Shown: one piece after another, positions 10,001 through 18,942 of the stretch
Layout: the number at the start of each line of letters is the position of its first letter
How positions within the stretch are numbered: position 1 is the first letter of the stretch
From: an uncultured Collinsella sp.
GTDB lineage: Bacteria > Actinomycetota > Coriobacteriia > Coriobacteriales > Coriobacteriaceae
Direction of reading: 5' to 3'
Assembly (NCBI GenBank): GCA_900555555.1
Contig: USLK01000004.1
Span: forward strand, 28,588 to 92,587
DNA length: 64,000 nt
Translations under genes and position numbers: made by a program
The notes under the pieces: generated by a model
Database searches by the model: none
What the model was told of the DNA's origin: nothing
The model's input: only the letters and a program-made list of their open reading frames with translations

Positions 10001-10570
10001 CGCGCCGACTACATCTCCGAGCAACTCGAGGATCTTGAAAGCGCGCGCAAGTCGCTCACCAAGATCACCTCGGCGATCGACCGCAAGATGCGCACGAGCT
10101 TTCTTACCACATTCGAGAAGGTCGATGAGAACTTCCAGGAGATCTTTTCGATGCTGTTCCCCGGCGGTCAGGCGCACCTCGAGATGACCGATCCCGAGCA
10201 TCCCGCCGATACGGGCATCGAGGTCGTTGCCCAGCCGCGTGGCAAACGCATCGCCAAGATGATGCTGATGAGCGGCGGTGAAAAGTCGTTGACGGCCTTG
10301 GCCCTGCTGTTTGCCGTATATCGCACGCGTACCGTACCGTTCTACGTGCTCGATGAGGTTGAGGCCGCCCTGGACGATTCGAACCTCTCCAAGCTCATCG
10401 GTGCTATCGATTACCTGCGCCAGTCGACGCAGCTGCTGGTTATTTCGCACCAGCGTCGCACCATGGAGGACGCCGATGTCCTGTATGGTGTCTCTATGCA
10501 AGCAGACGGCGTCAGCCGTGTGGTCAGCCAAAAACTCGATCGCGAAACCGGAAAGGTCGTGAACGCATAA
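7040..10570 (+). CDS. smc: Chromosome segregation ATPase SMC
   Basis: The core subunit (1176 aa) of the bacterial condensin, which extrudes DNA loops and helps separate sister chromosomes. Walker A (GPNGSGKSN) is at 31-39. Long coiled coils flank a hinge at about 520-660. The C-terminal head has the signature LMSGGEKSLTALALL and Walker B FYVLDEVEAALDD. Its partners ScpA and ScpB are encoded at 45379-46859. It uses a GTG start and its TAA overlaps the ftsY ATG by one base. The gene is full length. Confidence 0.97.
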   Translation: MYLKSLTLKGFKSFADRAHMTFEPGLTVIVGPNGSGKSNISDAILWVLGEQSAKHLRGQAMEDVIFSGSSARKPVGVAEVTLVLDNSDHMLPVDFNEVAVTRRMYRSGESEYLINSSPCRLMDIQDILHDSGLGKDTHSIISQGKLDAILQSRPEERRSLIEEAAGISKHKRRKERALKKIKAMDEHLTRARDINREINRQLKPLERQVDRARKYKDLSARANELTQILAVDELRQLQAQWSDLESRAKESAAALELAQYRLGEKERELEKLQVMLEEKGLFVGDLGEQRRHMQDVVGRIGSDMRLLEEKGRNMVTRLSDMRGTLSGSEHQRKRTVEELGDINRQLDEERASARVASEDVESAAPAAEALHARRHELDQAVSDLTREQREVQRACDAASLELAQVKETLSNAELEDGMYASRLEQIEDEEQTLAASLASRRQRVEELETDLAKARVERDEAKAAVQVALDACAQLRDREAAARAKLADAQTELSGLAKLDRRLSEASPLAARITHGYGDRIAAKLGDVLEAPHEIETLVEGLLLQDIDGLIANSERDMLEIVSRVLGDGEAGSALLIAKDIAPVGPCPDAAGERLVDLLKVRDGFAPVVSALLGRFYLVGSVEEALEAAPVAGVTYVTPDGARVAGGTVRLGFDSDRTSGALERKRRMRELENLIPDLEAVYAHAQELSSDASAAVDASRENESKTSGAISELEGERSSVLAEVGRLEHSLSSKSSELAQLKRRREQAAAAVREAQPRVDDLTSRRDAARERLEVIAHELDDAHDELECVRRDDAEAAGKLADAKVRLARASERVKSLSSRAPELERRLESIDRRIHGTEQAARSLEVLKLRVDPLHDRYESLLERATDWAARLRDQASLEEADSASLKKTIEDAKGEVARAKAFVDTAVASVNDCKVARGKLEVQVESAVKAITADGTTVLEEALMLPAPDDRAAAERELNSLARQINNLGPVNQVAMEEYETLKKRADYISEQLEDLESARKSLTKITSAIDRKMRTSFLTTFEKVDENFQEIFSMLFPGGQAHLEMTDPEHPADTGIEVVAQPRGKRIAKMMLMSGGEKSLTALALLFAVYRTRTVPFYVLDEVEAALDDSNLSKLIGAIDYLRQSTQLLVISHQRRTMEDADVLYGVSMQADGVSRVVSQKLDRETGKVVNA

Positions 10571-11487
10571 TGGGATTGTTTGACTCTCTTAAGCGCGGAT
10601 TGGAGCGCAGCCGCGAGGCCCTCAATGAGGTCTTCTATTTCGGCGGCGAGGTCGATGAGGACTTTTGGGAAGATCTCGAGGACACCCTTGTGATGGGGGA
10701 CCTTGGGGCGGAGCTTTCGATGCAGGTCACCGACGACCTGCGCGACCAGGCCGCGAAGAAGAACCTGCGCACTGCCGATCAGCTCCGTGGCGCCCTTGCC
10801 GAGCGCCTTTCGAAGATCTTCGTCGCGCCCGAGGCCGACATCTTCGATGACACGCCCTCTTGCGTGCTGTTCGTCGGTATCAACGGTGCGGGGAAGACCA
10901 CGACGGTCGGCAAGATCTCGAGCGCCGAGGCCGCGCGCGGCAAGAACGTCGTTATCGGCAGCGCGGACACCTTCCGTGCCGCTGCCATCGAGCAGTTGGA
11001 CGTGTGGGGTCAGCGCGCCGGCGTTCCGGTCATCAAGCGCGACCGCGGTTCCGATCCGGCAAGCGTGTGCTATGACGTACTCGATGCCGCCGATGAGCGC
11101 GGTTCCGACCTGGTGCTTATCGACACCGCCGGCCGTCTGCATACGAGCCCCGAGCTCATGCGCGAACTTGCCAAGGTCGTCAAGGTCACGCGCAAGCGTG
11201 CGGAGGGCTGCAAGCAGGGGCCTATGCCTGTGCATGTCGTTCTGGTGATCGATGCGGCAACCGGTCAGAACGGCCTGATTCAGGCCCAGGAGTTCAACGA
11301 TGCACTGGGGCTGGACGGTATCATCATGACCAAGCTTGACGGGACCGCAAAGGGCGGCATCGCGCTGGCCGTGGCCGAAAAGCTCCAGCTGCCCATCTAC
11401 CGCATCGGCGTGGGTGAACAGGTGGACGATCTTCAGCGGTTCGACGCCGTCGATTTCTGCCGTGCGCTCGTCGGCGCCGATAAATAG
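10570..11487 (+). CDS. ftsY: Signal recognition particle receptor FtsY
   Basis: An SRP-receptor GTPase (305 aa) that docks ribosome-nascent chain complexes bound by Ffh at the membrane. The NG domain has the G1 loop GINGAGKTT (about 101), DTAGRL (about 186) and TKLDGTAKGG (about 254). The long acidic A domain seen in E. coli FtsY is absent; the protein begins almost directly with the N domain, as in many Gram-positive bacteria. It is coupled to smc upstream, and ffh follows after 27 bp, so both SRP GTPases sit together. Confidence 0.96.
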   Translation: MGLFDSLKRGLERSREALNEVFYFGGEVDEDFWEDLEDTLVMGDLGAELSMQVTDDLRDQAAKKNLRTADQLRGALAERLSKIFVAPEADIFDDTPSCVLFVGINGAGKTTTVGKISSAEAARGKNVVIGSADTFRAAAIEQLDVWGQRAGVPVIKRDRGSDPASVCYDVLDAADERGSDLVLIDTAGRLHTSPELMRELAKVVKVTRKRAEGCKQGPMPVHVVLVIDAATGQNGLIQAQEFNDALGLDGIIMTKLDGTAKGGIALAVAEKLQLPIYRIGVGEQVDDLQRFDAVDFCRALVGADK

Positions 11488-11514
11488 CCTTTCTCATAGT
11501 ATTTAGGGGTTCCC

Positions 11515-12990
11515 ATGTTCAACTCTCTCTCCGATCGTCTGAACGATACCTTTGACCGCCTGCGCGGTAAGGGCAAACTCACCGAGGCCGATATCACGAG
11601 TGCCATGCGTGAGATCCGCATGGCACTGCTCGAGGCCGACGTCAACTTCAAGGTCGTCAAGGAGTTTGTCGCCAAGACCAAGGAGCGCTGCCTGACCGCC
11701 GAGGTCATGGAGTCGCTCACACCCGCGCAGAATGTCGTCAAGATCGTGCTGGACGAGCTGATCGAGCTTTTGGGTTCCACTGAGAGCAAGCTCGTCCTGT
11801 CCAGCCGCATCCCCAACGTGATCATGCTCGTGGGCCTTCAGGGTTCCGGTAAGACCACTGCGGCGGTCAAGCTTGCCTATATGCTCAAGAAGCAGGGTAA
11901 AAGCCCCCTGCTCGCCGCGTGCGACGTGTATCGTCCGGCCGCTGCCGACCAGCTCGCCACGCTCGGCGGGGAGATCGGCGTGCCGGTGTTCCGCGGCGAC
12001 GGCCAGCATCCTGTCGAGATCGCCCGCGCCTCCATCCGCGAGGCCGTCGATAACATGCGCGACGTGGTCATCGTCGACACCGCCGGCCGTCTGCAGATCG
12101 ACGAGCAGATGATGCAGGAGGCCGTCGATATCAAGAAGGCCGTCAAGCCCGATCAGGTCCTCATGGTGGTCGACGCCATGACCGGCCAGGATATCGTCAA
12201 CGTCGTCTCCACCTTTGCCGAGCGCACCGATTTCGACGGCGTCATCATCTCCAAGCTCGACGGCGACGCTCGCGGCGGCGGCGCCCTTTCCGTCCGCCAG
12301 GTCACCGGCAAGCCCATCAAGTTCGTCTCGATGGGCGAGAAGCCCGACTCGCTCGAGGTCTTCAATCCCGAGCGCATGGCCAAGCGCATCCTAGGCATGG
12401 GCGACGTCATCGGCATCATCGAGAAGGCCCAGGAGGTTGCCGATGCCGAGAACCTCGAGGCGGCCGAGCGCATGCTTCGCGATGGCCTCACCATGGACGA
12501 CATGCTGCAGCAGATGCGTGCCGTCAAGAAGATGGGCGGCATGAAGGGTCTCCTCGGCATGCTTCCGGGTGGCCAGCGCATGCTCAACCAGATGGGCGCC
12601 AATCTCGATGAGTCCGTCTTCGACCGCTACGAGGCCATGATCCTCTCCATGACCAAGCAGGAGCGCAACCGTCCGTCCATCATCAACGGGCAGCGACGCG
12701 CTCGCATCGCCCGCGGTTCCGGCGTGCAACCGTCCGATGTCAACATGCTCATGAAGCAATGGGGCGAGATGAACAAGATGATGGGCAAGATCCGCGCCAT
12801 GACCCAGCAGCAGGGCGGCGGCAAGAAGGGTAAAAAGGGCAAGAAGGGCAAGATACGCATGCCCGGTATGTCCGGTATGGGCAGCGTCAACATGAACCAG
12901 CTCATGAACCAGATGGGCGGCATGGGCAGTGGCATGTCCGATATGGACAAGCTCATGCAGATGAACGCCCAGTTCAAGAACAAGAAGTAA
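11515..12990 (+). CDS. ffh: Signal recognition particle protein Ffh
   Basis: The SRP54 homologue (491 aa), which binds signal sequences and 4.5S RNA. The N-terminal NG domain carries the G1 loop GLQGSGKTT (about 106-114), DTAGRL and SKLDGDARGGG. The C-terminal M domain is rich in Met (MMGKIRAMTQQQ) and is followed by a repeated Gly-Lys tract and a Met/Gly/Asn-rich tail (about 440-491). That tail is longer than in E. coli and likely aids RNA or membrane binding. The 4.5S RNA gene is not in this window. Confidence 0.96.
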   Translation: MFNSLSDRLNDTFDRLRGKGKLTEADITSAMREIRMALLEADVNFKVVKEFVAKTKERCLTAEVMESLTPAQNVVKIVLDELIELLGSTESKLVLSSRIPNVIMLVGLQGSGKTTAAVKLAYMLKKQGKSPLLAACDVYRPAAADQLATLGGEIGVPVFRGDGQHPVEIARASIREAVDNMRDVVIVDTAGRLQIDEQMMQEAVDIKKAVKPDQVLMVVDAMTGQDIVNVVSTFAERTDFDGVIISKLDGDARGGGALSVRQVTGKPIKFVSMGEKPDSLEVFNPERMAKRILGMGDVIGIIEKAQEVADAENLEAAERMLRDGLTMDDMLQQMRAVKKMGGMKGLLGMLPGGQRMLNQMGANLDESVFDRYEAMILSMTKQERNRPSIINGQRRARIARGSGVQPSDVNMLMKQWGEMNKMMGKIRAMTQQQGGGKKGKKGKKGKIRMPGMSGMGSVNMNQLMNQMGGMGSGMSDMDKLMQMNAQFKNKK

Positions 12991-13035
12991 GTTTCCAGGT
13001 GGATTGACCCGTCCTGGCGTGACGTACTTTTTGTG

Positions 13036-13064
13036 CAAGCGCATCCGATCGGGTATCGATCGTT
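13036..13064 (+). promoter_or_regulatory. Weak candidate promoter before thyA
   Basis: TTGTGC and TATCGA with a 17-bp spacer lie about 75 bp before thyA. A GC hairpin near 13083-13106 (arms TGTGGGTCGG and CCGGCCCACA) follows and could be the ffh terminator or a leader structure; its T tract is poor. Evidence is only motif spacing. Confidence 0.3.
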
Positions 13065-13135
13065 CGAAATATGGTTAGTTTGATGTGGGTCGGATTGCCG
13101 GCCCACATTCATATAGCTCAATCAAGGAGGTCGAA

Positions 13136-13984
13136 ATGAGCAAGGCAGACCAGCAGTTTGTTTCGATGTGCAAGAATATCCTCGACCACGGAACCACGAC
13201 GGAAGGGGAGAAGGTCCGCCCGCATTGGGAGGACGGTACCCCGGCCTATACCATCAAGAACTTCGGCGTTACGGCACGCTATGACCTGCGTGAGGAGTTT
13301 CCCGCGCTCACGCTGCGCCGCACTGCGCTCAAAAGCGCTATGGACGAGGTCCTGTGGATCTATCAGCGCAAGTCCAACAACGTCAACGACCTGAATAGCC
13401 ATATCTGGGACAAGTGGGCCGACGAGACGGGGTCGATCGGCAATGCTTACGGATATCAGATCGCCCAGGTGACGCATTATGCCGACGGCGATTTCGATCA
13501 GATGGACCGCGTGCTGTACGATCTCAAGCACACGCCGTTCTCGCGCCGCATCATCACGAACATGTATAACGTGCACGACCTGCCCGAGATGCATCTGTAC
13601 CCGTGTGCCTATAACGTTACCTACAACGTCACTCAGGACCCCGACGAGGACAGGCTCGTACTCAACATGGTCCTGATGCAGCGGAGCCAGGATATCCTTG
13701 CGGCCAACAACTGGAATGTCTGCCAGTATGCGATCCTGCTCATGATGGTCGCGCAGTCCGTTGGTATGATCGCGGGCGAGCTTCTGCATGTGATCGTCGA
13801 CGCCCATATCTACGATCGACATGTCGATATCGTTCGCGAGCTTATCGAGCGCCCCCAGTACCCGGCGCCCAAGGTCTCGCTCAACCCCGACGTCAAAGAT
13901 TTCTACGACTTCACGACCGATGACCTGATCGTTGAAGATTATCAACATGGCCCGCAGGTCAAGAACATCCCGATTGCGGTATAG
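13136..13984 (+). CDS. thyA: Thymidylate synthase ThyA
   Basis: ThyA (282 aa) methylates dUMP to dTMP using methylene-tetrahydrofolate, releasing dihydrofolate. The catalytic cysteine is Cys157 in LYPCAYN, and the dUMP-binding region QRSQDILAANNWNVCQYA and the C-terminal DAHIYDRHVD are intact. The usual PPCH is YPCA here, a variant seen in some Gram-positive enzymes. A strong AAGGAGG precedes the ATG at 13136; longer in-frame starts would precede it. folA, which recycles the dihydrofolate, follows after 10 bp. Confidence 0.95.
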   Translation: MSKADQQFVSMCKNILDHGTTTEGEKVRPHWEDGTPAYTIKNFGVTARYDLREEFPALTLRRTALKSAMDEVLWIYQRKSNNVNDLNSHIWDKWADETGSIGNAYGYQIAQVTHYADGDFDQMDRVLYDLKHTPFSRRIITNMYNVHDLPEMHLYPCAYNVTYNVTQDPDEDRLVLNMVLMQRSQDILAANNWNVCQYAILLMMVAQSVGMIAGELLHVIVDAHIYDRHVDIVRELIERPQYPAPKVSLNPDVKDFYDFTTDDLIVEDYQHGPQVKNIPIAV

Positions 13985-13994
13985 GGGAGCGCAG

Positions 13995-14513
13995 ATGAGC
14001 ACTGTGGTAAAGGCTATCGTTGCTGTTTGCGATGACTGGGGTATCGGGCTCGATGGCGATATGGTCGTGGCCAACCGCGAGGACATGCGACATTTTGTTT
14101 CCTGCACCATGGGGGCTCCGGTCATCATGGGCCGAAAGACCCTGTTCAGCTTTCCGGGACACAAGCCGCTCAAAGGTCGCCGAAATATCGTTCTCACGCG
14201 GGATCCGGAGTTTAGCGCCGAGGGCGTTGAGGTCGCCCACAGCATGAATGAGGCATTGAGGCTCGTTTCCGATGCCGATGAGGCGTGGGTTATCGGTGGC
14301 GGTGAAGTGTATCGACAGTTTTTGCCCGTGTGTTCCGAATGCGTGGTGACGAAGAACCATACCATTCGGACCTGCGATGCGTATTTCCCAGATCTTGATG
14401 TCGACGACGAATGGCGACTCGAGCGTCAAGGCGAGACTCGAGTTATTGCCGATGGCCGCGGCGATGACGATGTGGCGTTTGATTTTTGCACGTATGTTCG
14501 AGTGGCCGAGTAA
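13995..14513 (+). CDS. folA: Dihydrofolate reductase
   Basis: DHFR (172 aa) reduces dihydrofolate to tetrahydrofolate with NADPH, closing the cycle opened by ThyA. Seen are the N-terminal DDWGIGLDGDMV loop, the NADPH motif VIMGRKT, RRNIVLTRDP and WVIGGGEVYRQFLP. The ATG at 13995 follows GGGGAGCGCAG. The gene is linked to thyA upstream, and an RNA methyltransferase follows 12 bp later. Trimethoprim-type inhibitors target this family. Confidence 0.94.
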   Translation: MSTVVKAIVAVCDDWGIGLDGDMVVANREDMRHFVSCTMGAPVIMGRKTLFSFPGHKPLKGRRNIVLTRDPEFSAEGVEVAHSMNEALRLVSDADEAWVIGGGEVYRQFLPVCSECVVTKNHTIRTCDAYFPDLDVDDEWRLERQGETRVIADGRGDDDVAFDFCTYVRVAE

Positions 14514-14525
14514 GGGAGACGCAGT

Positions 14526-15425
14526 ATGCCGCAGATCATCCGCATCGAATCGCTTGACGATAATCGGCTCGAGGCCTATACCAAGCTGACCGAACGCGAG
14601 CTTCGATGCGTGTTGGAGCCTGAAAAGGGCATCTTCATCGCGGAGAGCGCAAAGGTGATCGAGCGCGCGGTGCGCGCGGATCTCGAACCGGTGAGCTTTC
14701 TTTTGGGGGAGAAATGGCTCGACCAGCTTTCACCTCTGCTTGAACAGCTGGACACCACTCGGCCCGATATCCCGGCCTTCGTTGCCAGCATGGAGCTTAT
14801 GGAGCGGCTCACCGGATTCAACGTCACACGCGGTGCGCTGGCCTGCTTTCGTCGCCCCGCCATGCCCGATGCCGCGCGATTCCTCCAAGGTCTTCTTGAC
14901 CGTGCTCAAGGTCGCCCCGTTCGCGTTTGCGTGCTCGAGGGGATCGTCGATCACACCAATGTGGGGGCTATTTTCCGTTCTGCCGCAGCGCTCAATGTGG
15001 ACGGGATCTTGGTCAGTCCCACCTGCTGCGATCCTCTTTACCGCCGTTCGGTACGCGTCTCCATGGGTACCGTCTTTCAGGTTCCCTGGTGCCGTATCGG
15101 CTCCACCGCGCGCGTATGGCCGCATGACGGGCTGCGGGTCCTTCATCAAGCCGGGTTCACCTGCGCCTCCATGGCGTTGACCGACGATTCCGTTTCGCTC
15201 GATGATCCGTCACTGCTCGACATCAAGAGCTTGGCGATCTTCATGGGAACCGAGGGCGCGGGCTTAAAGGCGACCACTATCGCCGGCTCGGATGTCACCA
15301 TCCGTATCCCCATGGCTCACGGCGTCGATTCCCTCAATGTTGCCGCGGCCAGCTCCGTTGCATTTTGGCAGCTGTGCCCGCATGCGGACAACGGTTATCA
15401 CTATAAACCCGGTATGTTTGCCTAG
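14526..15425 (+). CDS. TrmH/SpoU-family RNA methyltransferase
   Basis: A 299-residue SPOUT-class methyltransferase, probably for 2'-O-ribose methylation of rRNA or tRNA. An N-terminal substrate-binding domain (about 1-110) precedes the knot domain with the motifs DHTNVGAIFRSAAALNVDGIL, FMGTEGAGL and IPMAHGVDSLNVAAASSVAFW, the three SpoU signatures. The exact RNA target cannot be read from the sequence. It lies at the end of the thyA-folA operon, and a leader hairpin region separates it from the MATE gene. Confidence 0.9.
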   Translation: MPQIIRIESLDDNRLEAYTKLTERELRCVLEPEKGIFIAESAKVIERAVRADLEPVSFLLGEKWLDQLSPLLEQLDTTRPDIPAFVASMELMERLTGFNVTRGALACFRRPAMPDAARFLQGLLDRAQGRPVRVCVLEGIVDHTNVGAIFRSAAALNVDGILVSPTCCDPLYRRSVRVSMGTVFQVPWCRIGSTARVWPHDGLRVLHQAGFTCASMALTDDSVSLDDPSLLDIKSLAIFMGTEGAGLKATTIAGSDVTIRIPMAHGVDSLNVAAASSVAFWQLCPHADNGYHYKPGMFA

Positions 15426-15474
15426 ATAAATGGGCATGTCATTAATTGCTGTTACTTTTCCATATTGATTGCAC

Positions 15475-15528
15475 CTCACGATCGGCTCGCGTAAGCTCAG
15501 GCTACGGGAGCCGATGGTGAGTGGGGGA
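15475..15528 (+). promoter_or_regulatory. Structured leader (hairpin) before MATE exporter
   Basis: CTCAC pairs with GTGAG, and inside it an 8-bp perfect stem ATCGGCTC/GAGCCGAT encloses a 19-base loop. The 3' arm ends just before the GTGGGGG ribosome-binding site of the MATE gene, so the structure could gate translation. I cannot match it to a named riboswitch class. Confidence 0.45.
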
Positions 15529-16911
15529 ATGATGGCCGAACGTTCCGATGGTTCAATCGATGTAACTCATGGTGTGATCTGGAAGCAGCTGTTAACGCTG
15601 TGCATCCCCATCTTCTTCAGCTCCTTTTTCCAACAAGCCTATGCGTTGATCAATACGTTCATCGTGGGGCAGTTCGGCGGCAAGATAGCTTTGGGCGGCA
15701 TTCAGTCAACGTTGTCCCTTTCGGAACTTGCGGTTGGCTTCAGCGTGGGCCTTGGTGCCGGTTGCGCCGTCATCACCGGCCAATTCTTCGGGCAGCATGA
15801 TGACGAGCGCCTGGGCAAATCGATTCATACGGCCATGACGCTTGCGCTCGTGCTCGGTGGATTCGTTTCCGTTGCGGGTGTGATATTCCTGCCCACGGTT
15901 CTCGCTGCCATGGGTACGCCCCAAGAGCTGATGTGGGAGGCCGTGGCTTATTCGCGCTGCTACTTCGGTGTGATGATATTCTCGCTGGTTCTCAATATGG
16001 GCACGGCGCTGTTGCGCGCGGTTGGAGACACCAAGGCGCCCGCCCTCATCATCGCCTCGGGGTGCATCTTCAACGTCGTCTTCGACCTCATCTTCGTTGC
16101 GGGGTTCAAAATGGAGGCCCTGGGATGCGGCATCGCCACGGCGCTCACCATTGCGATCAACGCTTCCATGGTCACCTTGCGCCTCATGCGCGCCAGGGGG
16201 CCGTGGCGCCTCGAGCTCTCGCGGCTGGGTGTGGACTGGGGTATCTGCAAGAGCATGGTCTCTTGCGGGCTTCCCCTGGGTATCCAGGCCGGCGTGTATT
16301 CCATATCCAACATCATCGTTCAGTCGACGGTCAACGGTTTCGGTGCCGACGCCGTTACCGGTTGGGGGCTTGCGGGTCGACTCGATGCGATCGTTTGGAT
16401 GATCACCGAGGCGCTCGGAGTTTCCATCACCACGTTCTCGGCGCAGAATTTCGGCGCTCGCAACTATGAGCGCATGCGCCAGGGTTATCACACATCACTT
16501 GTTATCACCGTTACGCTTATCGGTGCCATGGCCGGGTTCCTCGTCCTGTTCGTGGACCCCCTGGCGCGATTCTTCATCAACGATGATGCCGTTGTTGCCT
16601 ATACCTCCAAGATGATTCAATTCATCGCGCCGTTCTACCTGTTCTATTCCGTTGTTGATAACACCTCGGGCGTGATCAGGGGGTCGGGGGAGAGCTTCAG
16701 GCCTATGCTGCTGACGATTCTCGGCACCTGCGTGTTCCGCGTGGTGTGGCTGCTTGCCGTGGTTCCTCTTCATCACACGCTCGAAACGATGCTGCTCGTG
16801 TATCCGGTCACGTGGATTCTCACCGCGGGGCTCTTCGTTGCGTACCATCACTTCGGTCATTGGCTTTCCCATGCCGAGAAGCGCCGGGAGCGAATGGAGG
16901 TTATGGTTTAG
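15529..16911 (+). CDS. MATE-family multidrug/organic-cation exporter
   Basis: A roughly 460-residue integral membrane protein with about twelve hydrophobic segments arranged as two MatE halves. It probably exchanges Na+ or H+ for toxic organic cations or other metabolites. The N-terminus GVIWKQLLTLCIPIFFSSFF and the repeated GLGAGCAVITGQFFGQ and GAQNFGARNYERM-type motifs are characteristic. Two ATGs (15529, 15532) follow the GTGGGGG site; either could be used. A start at 15469 would run through the leader hairpin and is rejected. The substrate is unknown. Confidence 0.88.
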   Translation: MMAERSDGSIDVTHGVIWKQLLTLCIPIFFSSFFQQAYALINTFIVGQFGGKIALGGIQSTLSLSELAVGFSVGLGAGCAVITGQFFGQHDDERLGKSIHTAMTLALVLGGFVSVAGVIFLPTVLAAMGTPQELMWEAVAYSRCYFGVMIFSLVLNMGTALLRAVGDTKAPALIIASGCIFNVVFDLIFVAGFKMEALGCGIATALTIAINASMVTLRLMRARGPWRLELSRLGVDWGICKSMVSCGLPLGIQAGVYSISNIIVQSTVNGFGADAVTGWGLAGRLDAIVWMITEALGVSITTFSAQNFGARNYERMRQGYHTSLVITVTLIGAMAGFLVLFVDPLARFFINDDAVVAYTSKMIQFIAPFYLFYSVVDNTSGVIRGSGESFRPMLLTILGTCVFRVVWLLAVVPLHHTLETMLLVYPVTWILTAGLFVAYHHFGHWLSHAEKRRERMEVMV

Positions 16912-16925
16912 CGGCATCTGTCTAT

Positions 16926-16937
16926 GAACGGCCGTTC
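16926..16937. promoter_or_regulatory. LexA-box-like palindrome before ftsH
   Basis: GAACGGCCGTTC is a perfect 12-bp palindrome with the GAAC-N4-GTTC form of the Gram-positive SOS box. It lies just upstream of a possible -10 (TATCCT, 16942-16947) and about 50 bp before ftsH. No LexA gene is visible here to test the link. Confidence 0.35.
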
Positions 16938-16984
16938 GGGGTATCCTAAAGCTATTATCACTACCGAGGACGGAGATATTCCCG

Positions 16985-18883
16985 ATGGAAATGGATGATC
17001 ACAAGCGCAGACGGAACATGATTCTGTATGTGCTGATCGCATTCGTGGTGTATCTGGTCGTCAGCAGCGTATTGTTCCCCAGCCTGGAGAACCGTGGCGT
17101 TCAAGTTACCGATGTGAGCTACACCCAGCTTCTCAAGGATCTTGATAAAAAAGACGTTGCCAAGATCAAATACACCACCGATGATGCTCAGGCCCTGTAT
17201 ACCAAAAAGGGCGAGGAGGGCCGTGCATACCGCACCACCACCATGCCCACCGATGTCGACCTCACCAATCGCATCCAGGAGGCCGGCGCCGAGCTCGACG
17301 TGACTATTCCCGATCAGAATTCGGGCATGTGGACCTACCTGCTCATCACGCTGGTCCTTCCCATGGCCATCTTCTTCCTCATCGGCTGGTGGCTCAACCG
17401 CCGGATGAAAAAGGCCATGGGGGACGACGGTCCCTCCATGAACTTCGGCGGTGGCGGGTTTGGCCCCGGCGGTCTGGGAAAGTCCGGCGCCCGTATTATC
17501 GCCTCCAAGGATGTCGGCGTTACGTTCAAGGACGTTGCCGGTCAGGAGGAGGCCAAGGAGTCTCTCAAAGAGGTCGTCGACTTCCTGGAGAACCCCAAGC
17601 GCTATGAGGAGATCGGTGCGAAGTTGCCTCGCGGTGCTCTGCTGGTGGGCCCTCCGGGTACCGGTAAGACGCTGCTAGCCAAGGCCGTGGCAGGCGAGGC
17701 CGGTGTGCCGTTCTTCAACATCTCGGGCTCCGAGTTCGTAGAGATGTTCGTGGGCCGCGGCGCCGCAAAGGTGCGCGACCTGTTCAAGCAGGCCAAGGAG
17801 AAGGCTCCCTGCATCGTCTTTATCGATGAGATCGATACCATCGGCAAGAAGCGCGATGGCGGCGGTATGTCGGGTAACGATGAGCGCGAGCAGACGCTCA
17901 ACCAGTTGCTCACCGAGATGGACGGTTTCGACAACCAAAAGGGCATCGTCGTCCTGGCTGCCACCAACCGTCCGGATTCACTCGATCCGGCCCTGCTTCG
18001 TCCCGGTCGTTTCGATCGCCGCGTCCCTGTCGAGCTGCCCGATCTGGCAGGCCGTAAGGCTATTCTCGAGCTGCATTCCAAGGACGTTAAGACCGAGCCG
18101 CCTATCGACCTGACCGTCATCGCGCGTTCTACACCCGGTGCCTCCGGTGCCGACCTGGCAAACATCATCAACGAGGGTGCCCTGCGCGCCGTTCGCATGG
18201 GCCGCAAGCGGGCTACCCAGGAGGATTTCGAGGAATCGGTTGAAGTCGTTATCGCGGGCCAGCAGCGTAAGTCCACGGTGCTTTCCGATCACGAAAAGCA
18301 GGTTGTGAGCTATCACGAGATCGGCCATGCCATCGTCGCCGCGCGCCAAACGGACAGCGCTCCGGTCACTAAGATTACGATCGTTCCGCGTACCTCGGGT
18401 GCCTTGGGCTACACCATGCAGGTTGAGCAGGACGAGCGCTTCCTTACCACCCGCCAGGAGGTACTCAACAAACTTGCCGTGTACTGCGGTGGTCGTGCTG
18501 CCGAGGAACTCATCTTCGGTGAAATGACCACGGGCGCCGCCAACGATATCGAGCAGGCCACCAAGCTCGCCCGCAACATGGTTACGCGCTTCGGCATGTC
18601 CGATGAGTTCGGTATGATGGCCCTTGGCACGGTTCAGAATGCGTATCTCAACCAGGATACGTCTCTTACCTGTGCGCCGGGCACGGCCCAACGCGTCGAT
18701 GAAGTTGTCAAAAAGCTCATCGAGGATGCGCATGCAAACGCCATGCAGATCCTTAAGGAGAACAAGTTCAAACTTCACGAGCTTGCGCATTACCTCTATA
18801 AGAAGGAAACGATCACGGGCGAGGAGTTCATGAATCTCTTGACGCGTGAGAATCCGCTTATCCCCAAGACGCCGCAATCTTAG
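16985..18883 (+). CDS. ftsH: ATP-dependent zinc metalloprotease FtsH
   Basis: A membrane-anchored AAA protease (632 aa) that degrades misfolded and regulatory membrane proteins. Two transmembrane segments (about 12-32 and 115-135) flank an extracytoplasmic domain. The AAA module has Walker A GPPGTGKT (about 222), Walker [10 protein letters not shown] and the SRH region [21 protein letters not shown]. The zinc site HEIGH begins at His444. GGAG precedes the ATG. A strong terminator follows, so it is monocistronic or the last gene of its unit. Confidence 0.97.
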   Translation: MEMDDHKRRRNMILYVLIAFVVYLVVSSVLFPSLENRGVQVTDVSYTQLLKDLDKKDVAKIKYTTDDAQALYTKKGEEGRAYRTTTMPTDVDLTNRIQEAGAELDVTIPDQNSGMWTYLLITLVLPMAIFFLIGWWLNRRMKKAMGDDGPSMNFGGGGFGPGGLGKSGARIIASKDVGVTFKDVAGQEEAKESLKEVVDFLENPKRYEEIGAKLPRGALLVGPPGTGKTLLAKAVAGEAGVPFFNISGSEFVEMFVGRGAAKVRDLFKQAKEKAPCIVFIDEIDTIGKKRDGGGMSGNDEREQTLNQLLTEMDGFDNQKGIVVLAATNRPDSLDPALLRPGRFDRRVPVELPDLAGRKAILELHSKDVKTEPPIDLTVIARSTPGASGADLANIINEGALRAVRMGRKRATQEDFEESVEVVIAGQQRKSTVLSDHEKQVVSYHEIGHAIVAARQTDSAPVTKITIVPRTSGALGYTMQVEQDERFLTTRQEVLNKLAVYCGGRAAEELIFGEMTTGAANDIEQATKLARNMVTRFGMSDEFGMMALGTVQNAYLNQDTSLTCAPGTAQRVDEVVKKLIEDAHANAMQILKENKFKLHELAHYLYKKETITGEEFMNLLTRENPLIPKTPQS

Positions 18884-18890
18884 TTTTATC

Positions 18891-18920
18891 GGCCCCTTCC
18901 TTTTGCGGAAGGGGCCTTTA
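18891..18920 (+). terminator. Rho-independent terminator after ftsH
   Basis: A perfect 10-bp stem (GGCCCCTTCC/GGAAGGGGCC) with a 6-base loop is followed by a short T-rich tail. It closes the ftsH transcript just before the NYN gene. Confidence 0.85.
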
Positions 18921-18942
18921 TTCATGTTAGAAGGTGTTCATA

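Noticed and set aside
12820..12860. Short repeats at the end of ffh as a repeat element or CRISPR-like array
   Set aside because: They encode the Gly-Lys tract of the M-domain tail and keep frame. No CRISPR array is seen anywhere in the window.
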